From: Veronia pacifica
GTDB taxonomy: Bacteria; Pseudomonadota; Gammaproteobacteria; Enterobacterales; Vibrionaceae
DNA: 64,000 bases
Assembly: GCF_001707825.1 (NCBI RefSeq)
Contig: NZ_LYBM01000012.1
Span: 1-64,000 of the forward strand
Reading direction: 5' to 3'
The notes below the pieces were generated by a model, which worked only from the letters and a program-made list of their open reading frames with translations, was not told where the DNA came from and did no database searches. Below, in pieces: positions 56,967 through 64,000 of this stretch (position 1 is its first letter; every line of letters begins with the position of its first letter). Position numbers and translations under genes: made by a program.

Positions 56967-57626
56967 CTAGTCTTTTGAAGAGAACAAGCCTGTTTTCTTT
57001 AGCTCTTGTGCGAACTTAATAAAGGCATCTCTTTTGAGTTCCCTGACTTTGATTTCCAGTCCGCCCATGCCAACAAAGCCATCAATCGTGATTGTGGGGG
57101 CATCCATGTCGATGGTCGACGCTATTTTATTTTCAACGCCTCCCATAATGCAGAGCGTACGAGTAACAACGTTCACGTTTTTAGGGACTTGAAGTTCGAC
57201 ACCGCCCATTAAACAGAAAACTGTTATTCTTATATCTTTGTGTTTGAAGATGGCATCGGTAAAGTCGAGAACTGCACCACCCATCACGGTCGCAACGTTG
57301 AGCTTTTTCGGCACAATCCATGCCCCTGAGCGATCATTTCCACCCATGAAAGCAAGAATAGTTTCATCCTGGCTTTCTTCTTGTTCGGCAGTGTATCTCG
57401 GGCTAAAACGGTAAGATTTGGATTTCACATATTCACTGTCTACTTCCATATCTAAATCAGAGATTTGTTCAACAATTTCCTGATGTGTCGTGGCTTCCAT
57501 AACAATATCGAGGCGGCGCTCGAACGCTGCATTTGAGATGACACCATGACTGTAGTTATAGATAAGCTTGTCGACTGTTTCTTCTCTTACTTTTTCAATA
57601 GGTCTGTCATCTAATTTCACACTCAT
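56967..57626 (-). CDS. DUF1707/LiaF-like C-terminal domain protein
   Basis: 219 residues without membrane helices. The N-terminal segment ('DRPIEKVREETVDKLIYNYSHGVISNAAFERRLDIVMEATTHQEIVEQISDL') matches DUF1707/SHOCT-like helices. The C-terminal half ('LAFMGGNDRSGAWIVPKKLNVATVMGGAVLDFTDAIF', 'VFCLMGGVELQVPKNVNV', 'GFVGMGGLEIKV') is the repeated beta structure of the LiaF C-terminal family linked to cell-envelope stress. The repeated 'MGG' turns are clear. Role here is unknown; envelope-stress sensing is a guess from the family. Confidence 0.85.
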   Translation of the reverse strand: MSVKLDDRPIEKVREETVDKLIYNYSHGVISNAAFERRLDIVMEATTHQEIVEQISDLDMEVDSEYVKSKSYRFSPRYTAEQEESQDETILAFMGGNDRSGAWIVPKKLNVATVMGGAVLDFTDAIFKHKDIRITVFCLMGGVELQVPKNVNVVTRTLCIMGGVENKIASTIDMDAPTITIDGFVGMGGLEIKVRELKRDAFIKFAQELKKTGLFSSKD

Positions 57627-58110
57627 TATGAATTCCCTTCAGTCTGTAATATTTCGTCTTCATCAATAACCTTGTATCTGATGAATGCTTGAATATCATT
57701 TGTATACATCAATGTCTTGGATACTATACAGCAACTACTATGCCAATGTTTAAAGGCCGTATTTAACGGTGCATCCACACTAATAGACTGAATAAATTGG
57801 ATAAATTCGAGTGATAATTACCGAATATTGGTAATATTTACTAAGTTTTGAAATTTTAGAAAATATAGATTAAGCGTGTTTTATTAGGCAAAACAGGCGA
57901 CTGTAGGACAGACATAACCGTCTATGTTTTATGGTGGTTGAGAACAGTTCTAGCGTTATCACATCATGTTTGAATCACTTATTGTTTACTGTACTGAATA
58001 CTTTGCAGGTATACCGCCCTAGAGTTATGACGCCTTTCAGCATAAGAGCGGTTTTTCGATAGCGTTCTGCTGACATGTTTGCAGAAACGATTCTGATTGA
58101 GCTGGCAGGT
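57627..58110. other. Intergenic region (484 bp)
   Basis: Between the start of the LiaF-like gene and the end of nasA, both leftward. AT-rich, no gene. A clear terminator for nasA was not found. Confidence 0.5.
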
Positions 58111-60837
58111 CTACGCGATGCCGATTTCCTTTATCGGTATACGCTGTTGGTTGGTTTGCTCGGAAAGGATAACATCGAGTTCTGACAAACAGGAGCCACA
58201 GCCAGTTCCTGCTCCAGTGCATGCTGAGAGTGTCTGCCTGTCACAATCACTATTATTCTCAATAGCTTCAATAATGGCTGATTTCGTTACTTGCTTGCAC
58301 GCGCAAACGACCTCTGATTGCTGAGTGCCTACCTCACCTCGCATAAACCGATATATGGTCATATTCTCTGTCGTCAGTCCCAGTATCTCTCCTTGCCAGC
58401 TTCCGATTGTGTTGCAGCTATCATCTTCAATTTCTAACGTGCTGACACAGGCTCCCTGATAGAAATTGACTTGCCTAATGTTTCCATTTCCTTCGAATAT
58501 GATCGGCTGCTGTTCGTTGGTCAGTATTACTGCTGATAGTGCATTGTGTAGGCTAGATATGTCAGCCTGAGACGCTATTTGATAGAGGTAACCTTGTTTT
58601 AGTCTTTTTCTACTCCAGTATGTTACTTCATCAGTATTCAGTAACTCTGGTTCGATCGGCGTGACACTCGTTACGACAGCGATATGTGTTACTGCAACTG
58701 CAGATATTCTGACTGGTGTGATTTTAAATTCAGGCTGCCCTGAGTTTAGGTCACATTCTGGTGATATAAGGGTGCACACAGAGGCTGATGACGAGGTGGT
58801 TTTACTCCAGTGAATAGGAGCGAATACATGCCCTTTACACAAACCTGCGGTGATTTTTGCTCTGAATAGGCCACTGCCCTTTATACTGCTTACCGATACC
58901 AATTGATGTTGGCTAACCTGATAGGCATCGGCATCCTTAGGATGGATAAACAGCGTTGGTTCTTCGACATGTTCGGCAAGCCTACTCGACAGCCCTGTTC
59001 GGGTCATAGTATGCCATTGATCCCGCAGACGACCCGTATTCATGATAAGTGGAAATAAATCCGACGATTGACTTGCCGGTAGAGAGTAGGCGACTGATAC
59101 AAAGCGTGCTTTTCCGTTCGGCGTAGGGAAAATTGAATCAGTAAACAGGCGTGCAGAGGTGTTTGATTCAGCACCAATAGCATTTTGACAGTCAAAAGAT
59201 GCAACGGGCCATTGAATCGGCGACAGACTGTCATACTCTTTTTGTCCAATATACTTCAGACCATTTAGGTTCAATTCTCTGAATTGTCTTTCTTTTTCAT
59301 TTCCCAGTGCTGTAAGCCGAGCGTGTTCGGTAAAGATCTCCGCTTCATTGCGATAGTTAAAACTGTCAGTGAAACCCATTTTTTTCGCTACCTCGCAGAC
59401 AATCCACCAGTCTGGCATCGCTGACCCGGGTGAGGGCATCAGTTTGCGCTGTCGGGATATTCGGCGTTCAGAGTTGGTTACTGTTCCAGACTTTTCACCC
59501 CATCCCTGAGCGGGCAACCGTATCGTGGCATGTCTGAGCGTATCGTTATCCTCAATACAGTCTGACACAATCACACAGGGGCATTTTGCCAGCGCCCGAT
59601 TAATCTTCTCACTGTCCGGTAAACTTACTGCGGGGTTTGTCGCCATGATCCAGACTGCTTTGATATCGCCCCGTTCGATAGCATCGAACATTTCAATCGC
59701 TTTGAGGCCCGGCTTCTGACTGAGGTTATCCGTTTGCCAGAAGTCGCTGACTAATTTGTGATGTTCCGGCTTACCGAAGTCCATATGTGCTGCCAGCATA
59801 TTTGCCAAGCCCCCAACTTCCCGTCCACCCATTGCGTTGGGTTGGCCAGTAACGGAAAAAGGAGTCGCCCCCGGTTTACCAACCCTCCCAGTAGCAAGAT
59901 GGCAGTTAATAATACTGTTCACCTTATCGGTCCCGGACGTGGACTGATTGACGCCCTGTGAGTAGACGGTAACAGTGCGATCGTTGTCAGCAAACCATTG
60001 ATAAAAGGTCATCAGGTCTTGTGATGAAATACCAGTGACCATTGTCACTTCGTCGATAGCCTTGAACGGTTCTGCGTATTCAAGGGCTAGTTCCATGTCA
60101 TCGGTGTGATGTGCAATAAAATTCCGGTCGGTATGCTTTTCGCGGTGCAGAAAAGAGAGTAATCCATTAAAAAGGGCCACATCGCTACCGGGAGATAAGG
60201 CAAGGTGTAAATCTGCAATTTCACAACTGGATGTAGCGCGCGGATCAATAACAACTACTTTAGTTCCACGCTGTTGTTTTGCTGCTTTCAATCGCTGAAA
60301 CAGAACAGGGTGACACCACGCGAGGTTTGAACCTGTAAGTACGACTAAGTCTGCTACTTCCAAATCTTCGTAGCATCCGGGAACGCAATCTTCACCGAAT
60401 GCCCGTTTATGACCGGCGACGGAGGACGACATACAGAGCCTTGAATTAGTATCTATACTCGATGTGCCAATAAACCCTTTGGCAAGCTTGTTCACAACGT
60501 AATAGTCTTCTGTCAGCAGCTGGCCCGACACATAGAAAGCAACAGCATCAGGGCCATGAAGACTAATGATTTCGTTCAGCTGTCGCGCGGTTTCGAGCAG
60601 TGCATGTTCCCACTGGCACTCCTTACCTGCCACAGAGGGTGACAGCATTCGTCCTTCATGGGTGACTGTCTCACCCAATGTCAGGCCTTTTGCGCAGAGC
60701 TTTCCATAGTTTGAGGGGTGGTCGGCGTCACCTCGCACTGTCAGTGAGCCATCTATATTTGTTTTTGCCTCAATACCGCACCCAACACCGCAGTATGCAC
60801 ATGTCGTCTTAACCCAGCCGTCTGTTTTTATTGTCAT
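58111..60837 (-). CDS. nasA: Assimilatory nitrate reductase catalytic subunit
   Basis: 908 residues from ATG 60837 ('MTIKTDGWVKTT'), which has 'gagggg' 7 bases upstream. The frame to 60852 lacks one. The N-terminal [4Fe-4S] site is C13-x2-C16-x3-C20-x27-C48. The molybdopterin domain follows ('NSRLCMSSSVAGHKRAFGEDCVPGCYED', 'VNQSTSGTDKVNSIINCHLATGRVGKPG', 'TGQPNAMGGREVGGLANML'). The C-terminus has a BFD-like [2Fe-2S] region ('CACKQVTKSAIIEAIENN', 'CTGAGTGCGSC'), as in the Klebsiella-type NasA. It reduces nitrate to nitrite in the cytoplasm for assimilation. It is divergent from nirB, with a shared control region. Confidence 0.95.
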   Translation of the reverse strand: MTIKTDGWVKTTCAYCGVGCGIEAKTNIDGSLTVRGDADHPSNYGKLCAKGLTLGETVTHEGRMLSPSVAGKECQWEHALLETARQLNEIISLHGPDAVAFYVSGQLLTEDYYVVNKLAKGFIGTSSIDTNSRLCMSSSVAGHKRAFGEDCVPGCYEDLEVADLVVLTGSNLAWCHPVLFQRLKAAKQQRGTKVVVIDPRATSSCEIADLHLALSPGSDVALFNGLLSFLHREKHTDRNFIAHHTDDMELALEYAEPFKAIDEVTMVTGISSQDLMTFYQWFADNDRTVTVYSQGVNQSTSGTDKVNSIINCHLATGRVGKPGATPFSVTGQPNAMGGREVGGLANMLAAHMDFGKPEHHKLVSDFWQTDNLSQKPGLKAIEMFDAIERGDIKAVWIMATNPAVSLPDSEKINRALAKCPCVIVSDCIEDNDTLRHATIRLPAQGWGEKSGTVTNSERRISRQRKLMPSPGSAMPDWWIVCEVAKKMGFTDSFNYRNEAEIFTEHARLTALGNEKERQFRELNLNGLKYIGQKEYDSLSPIQWPVASFDCQNAIGAESNTSARLFTDSIFPTPNGKARFVSVAYSLPASQSSDLFPLIMNTGRLRDQWHTMTRTGLSSRLAEHVEEPTLFIHPKDADAYQVSQHQLVSVSSIKGSGLFRAKITAGLCKGHVFAPIHWSKTTSSSASVCTLISPECDLNSGQPEFKITPVRISAVAVTHIAVVTSVTPIEPELLNTDEVTYWSRKRLKQGYLYQIASQADISSLHNALSAVILTNEQQPIIFEGNGNIRQVNFYQGACVSTLEIEDDSCNTIGSWQGEILGLTTENMTIYRFMRGEVGTQQSEVVCACKQVTKSAIIEAIENNSDCDRQTLSACTGAGTGCGSCLSELDVILSEQTNQQRIPIKEIGIA

Positions 60838-61070
60838 CCAACATCCCCTCATTGTTCTACGGAAAGTGCCACAGAAAATATTTCTACTGAGAGAAAAGCA
60901 ATATATACGCCATTATTATTTTGGTTGTTACTGCAGTTGTTTTTTGTCATAAAAACCAATTTATTCAATAGGTTGATTTTTTTCTGGGTGAGAAATGATT
61001 TACTGATGGGGTGTTTTATTCTTTATGCACTGCTTGTTTTATTTTTTATGGTGCAATCAATGCTAATAAC

Positions 61071-61087
61071 TGCACAAAGAAGGTGCT
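61071..61087. promoter_or_regulatory. NtrC (NRI) binding site
   Basis: TGCACAAAGAAGGTGCT closely matches the NtrC consensus (TGCAC-N6-GGTGCA) and the classic glnA sites. It lies 108 bp upstream of the -24 element of the sigma-54 promoter, a normal distance for an enhancer. Confidence 0.75.
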
Positions 61088-61194
61088 TTAAATTGTATTA
61101 AACAGAATTTCTAATAATGATCAATTTTACCATATTGATTTTAATTTACTGATTTAAAGATAATTAATTCTATATTTGATTCTTGATTTAATTT

Positions 61195-61210
61195 TGGCAC
61201 TACCTTTGCT
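61195..61210 (+). promoter_or_regulatory. Sigma-54 promoter of nirB
   Basis: TGGCACTACCTTTGCT matches the -24/-12 consensus TGGCAC-N5-TTGC exactly. Transcription would start near 61221, about 120 bp before the nirB start. With the NtrC site this gives nitrogen-limitation control of the nir operon. Confidence 0.85.
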
Positions 61211-61341
61211 ATTTCATCAGTAAACCCACCAAATAGATATTATTAGACTGATATCAGGTCCAATTAAAAATAGAAAAACATCCACATTATGTTGACGAAA
61301 TAACACTGTCTCAACGTCAAAAAGCGGTAAGAGGAGAAGTG

Positions 61342-63907
61342 ATGATAAAAGATAAAATGCGCATTATTGTTGTTGGAAATGGCATGGTGGGCCATCGTTT
61401 CATCGAAGAAATATTAGAAAAAACCAATCGTGAAAATATTCAACTGGTGACATTTGCAGAAGAAGAGCGTCTGGCTTACGACAGAGTGCAACTCAGCAGT
61501 TATTTCGGAGGGAAAAGTGCTGAGGATTTATCGTTGACCTCCGAATCCCACTATCAGGCATCGGGTGTTCAGTATTTTCTTAACCATCAAGTGATAGAGA
61601 TTGACCGCGCCAATAAGTCAGTGACGACAGACAAAGGTGAAACCCTCAATTACGACAAACTTGTTTTGGCAACAGGCTCATACCCTTTTGTTCCCCCAAT
61701 TCCCGGTAATGAACAACCACACTGTCATGTCTATCGAACAATTAATGACCTGGAAGCCATTGCTGACTCTGGCAAGAGCAGTCGGGTAGGGACTGTGATT
61801 GGTGGTGGTTTATTAGGATTGGAAGCTGCCAATGCACTTCGCCAAATGGGACTGGAGACTCATGTTGTTGAGTTCGCTCCCCGTTTGATGGCTGTTCAGC
61901 TGGATGAGGGCGGTGGTGAACTGTTAAGGCACAAAATAGAAGATCTCGGCGTCAGTGTTCATACTCGAAAAGCAACGGAATGCATTACGAGCGGAGATCA
62001 TTGTCGATACAAACTTGTCTTTGCCGATGGTAGTGAACTCGAAACTGATATGTTGGTTTTTTCAGCAGGTATTAGGCCGCAGGATACGCTGGCTCGTCAG
62101 TCTGGTCTCGACATTGGTGAACGTGGCGGGATAGTGATCGATGATCACTGTCAAACCAGTGATGCTGATATCTTTGCTATTGGTGAATGTGCCCTGTGGG
62201 AGAACCAAATATTTGGACTGGTCGCCCCGGGCTATCAGATGGCGCGGGTGGCGGCAGCAGTGCTCTGTGGCGGAGATGGGGCATTTACCGGTGCGGACAT
62301 GAGTACCAAATTAAAGTTGTTGGGTGTTGATGTTGCCAGTATCGGGGATGCACATGCAGCAACCCCGGGTGCGCAAACGTACACCCTCTCCGACGGCTTG
62401 AAGGGAGTATACAAGCGCATCATTGTTTCTAAAGAGGGTGACAGATTATTGGGTGCTGTCTTGGTCGGTGATGTCGAGTCATATCCAGAGCTGTTACAAA
62501 GCATGCTGAACTGTTTACCCCTGCCGGAACAACCCTCTGTGCTTTTGTTACCGCCAGCGGAATCAGAAGGAGGCCATTCAGGTGCAGCCATGGATGCCTT
62601 GCCTGATTCGGCACAGATTTGTTCATGCTATGACGTGACCAAGGGGCAGATTCGTGAAGCTGTAGCGGCAGGGTGCTGTGATATGGCCTCCCTGAAATCA
62701 ACCACGAAAGCCTGTACCGGGTGCGGAGGTTGTGCGGCACTGACGAAACAAGTGATGGATACTGAGCTTGCCGCGATGGGGCATGAAGTAAATAACCATA
62801 TCTGTGAACATTTCGCTTACAGCCGTCAGGAGCTGGCAGACATTGTCAGAGCAACGCGGGTGAAAAGTTTTGCTGAACTATTGGAAAGTCATGGCAAAGG
62901 GCTAGGGTGTGACGTTTGCAAACCAACCATAGGATCAATCCTTGCCTCGTTCTGGAACGATTACATTCTTGAACCGCAGCATATTGGCTTGCAGGATACC
63001 AATGACATTTATCTCGGTAATATGCAAAAAGACGGTACTTACTCGGTGGTTCCTCGTATTCCGGGCGGAGAGATCACACCTGAAAAGCTGATTGTACTTG
63101 GTCAGGTCGCTAAAGATTTCAATCTCTACACCAAAATCACGGGTGGTCAACGGGTAGATCTGTTTGGTGCCCAGCTTCATGAACTCCCTGCAATATGGCG
63201 AATTTTGGTTGATGCGGTTCGAAACCGGTCATGCATACGGGAAATCGGTTCGAACGGTAAAATCTTGTGTCGGTTCAACCTGGTGCAGATATGGTGTAGA
63301 TGACAGCCTAGCGTTCGCCATCGGTATCGAGAATCGCTACAAGGGTCTGAGATCCCCCCATAAATTGAAATTTGCGGTTTCTGGTTGTACACGGGAATGT
63401 GCTGAAGCTCAGTCAAAAGATATCGGCATCATTGCAACTGAAAATGGCTGGAATCTTTACGTTTGCGGTAATGGAGGAATGCGACCAAGGCATGCAGATC
63501 TTTTTGCCTCCGACCTCGACAGTGACACCCTGATTCGCTACATCGACCGAATTTTAATGTTTTATATCCGTACCGCAGACAGGCTTCAGCGGACATCGGT
63601 ATGGCTTGAAAATATGGAAGGCGGGCTGGATTACCTTCGTGAAGTCGTGATTGAAGACAAGCTGGATATCGGCGAAGAATTGGAGAGGGAAATGGCCGCT
63701 ACGCTCGGTAAATACCAGTGTGAATGGAAGACGACTCTGGAGTCACCTGAAAAACTGGCGCGATTCCAACACTTCATTAATAGCAAACAGCAGGACGATG
63801 GAATCAAATTCATAGAAGAAAGAGGGCAGAAAGTTCCCGCGATGGATCTGACAAGCCAGTTGGCGATTCCTGTTATCGATATCACTAATGAGGAGACAAT
63901 ATCATGA
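61342..63907 (+). pseudogene. nirB: Nitrite reductase [NAD(P)H] large subunit, interrupted by a frameshift
   Basis: Start ATG 61342 with 'gaggag' upstream (GTG 61339 also possible). The N-terminal part is an FAD/NAD oxidoreductase ('VVGNGMVGHRFIEE', 'GTVIGGGLLGLEAANALRQ'), then a BFD-like [2Fe-2S] domain ('ICSCYDVTKGQIREAVAAGC', 'CTGCGGC'), then the ferredoxin-like and sulfite-reductase-type siroheme domains. The frame breaks at about 63217: frame 1 (61342-63303) ends soon after, and frame 2 continues to 63907 with 'CVGSTWC' and 'CTREC', the siroheme/[4Fe-4S] cysteines. The family reads 'DAGFETGH' here, which fits loss of two bases. A truncated product would lack the nitrite-reducing centre. 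It is either a real mutation or a sequencing error. The end overlaps nirD by 4 bp (ATGA). Confidence 0.9.
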
Positions 63908-64000
63908 GTATCTGGCAAACAGTGTGTGAAAAGGATGTTCTTATTGCAGACACTGGTGTCTGTGCCCTTGTGGGTGATGAGCAGGTAGCCATTTTCTTAT
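63904..64000 (+). CDS. nirD: Nitrite reductase small subunit, 5' part only
   Basis: The first 32 codons are in the window. The reading 'MSIWQTVCEKDVLIADTGVC' followed by 'ALVGDEQVAIF' matches the start of NirD, the Rieske-like small subunit of cytoplasmic nitrite reductase. It overlaps the nirB stop by 4 bp, so expression is coupled. The gene runs out of the window. Confidence 0.92.
   Translation, partial: MSIWQTVCEKDVLIADTGVCALVGDEQVAIFL

Larger units (their letters stand above)
60838..61341. promoter_or_regulatory. nasA-nirB divergent control region (504 bp)
   Basis: AT-rich spacer between divergent nitrogen-assimilation genes. It contains a candidate NtrC site (61071-61087) and a sigma-54 promoter for nirB (61195-61210), listed separately. 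A sequence TGGCACTTTCCGTAG facing nasA near 60860-60875 has the -24 element but not the -12 TTGC, so it is not claimed as a promoter. Confidence 0.75.

Noticed and set aside
58111-60837. Formate dehydrogenase or periplasmic NapA instead of NasA
   Set aside because: There is no Tat signal, a BFD-like [2Fe-2S] C-terminus is present, and nirBD lies divergent, all of which point to assimilatory NasA.
60855-60880. Sigma-54 promoter for nasA (TGGCACTTTCCGTAG on the minus strand)
   Set aside because: The -24 element is present but the -12 element is GTAG instead of TTGC.

Overview
The window is a piece of a gammaproteobacterial chromosome, most likely from a marine Vibrionaceae-type organism (Vibrio, Photobacterium, Enterovibrio or Grimontia-like). 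The evidence is a moderate GC content with AT-rich spacers, the long forms of PstC and PstA, a long GAPDH, a cysteine-desulfurase-like enzyme of the Vibrio cholerae VC1184 type, DUF2799/DUF3192 lipoproteins, and assimilatory NasA next to NirBD. The genus cannot be settled from the sequence alone. I see no insertion sequence, prophage, CRISPR array or rRNA operon.

Region 1 (1-17 kb) is the most unusual part. It holds the 3' end of a giant bacterial-Ig-like adhesin gene, then a TolC-like outer membrane protein, a HlyD-like adaptor, an unknown one-TM protein, a MotB/SiiA-like one-TM protein, a MotA/SiiB-like channel protein fused to a degenerate EAL domain, and an ABC exporter. The parts match Salmonella SPI-4 (SiiA-SiiF), a type I secretion system that exports the giant adhesin SiiE and carries a MotAB-like proton channel. 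The added EAL domain on the channel subunit suggests that adhesin export or release is tied directly to c-di-GMP. A putative lipoprotein and an MltC-like protein that has lost its catalytic glutamate follow on the same strand.

Region 2 (17-34 kb) is ordinary chromosomal content. It has a GST and a Gfo/Idh/MocA oxidoreductase, a two-component system, a stand-alone EAL phosphodiesterase, a nucleoside hydrolase, an AEC transporter, RDD and MAPEG membrane proteins, O-acetylhomoserine sulfhydrylase, an operon pairing a 2OG-Fe oxygenase with a class V aminotransferase, a LysR regulator divergent from a nitroreductase, and a HAD hydrolase.

Region 3 (34.7-39.5 kb) is the phosphate transporter operon pstSCAB, with a strong hairpin between pstS and pstC and a terminator after pstB.

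Region 4 (39.6-57.7 kb) starts and is split by tRNA genes: a tRNA-Ser(TGA) at 39.6 kb and, inverted 9.3 kb away, an identical tRNA-Ser followed by tRNA-Asp. Around them lie a hotdog thioesterase, DUF2750, prolyl oligopeptidase, a methyltransferase, a GltS-type symporter, a beta-lactamase-like lipoprotein, two tandem PilZ proteins, a GNAT acetyltransferase, a beta-hydroxyacid dehydrogenase, GAPDH and a LiaF-like protein.

Region 5 (58-64 kb) is assimilatory nitrogen metabolism. nasA diverges from nirB-nirD, and the spacer carries a textbook sigma-54 promoter with an upstream NtrC site. nirB is broken by a frameshift in this sequence, and the adhesin gene also carries one, so either both genes are decaying or both are sequencing errors. 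Several c-di-GMP elements (MotA-EAL fusion, EAL protein, two PilZ proteins) lie in the window.
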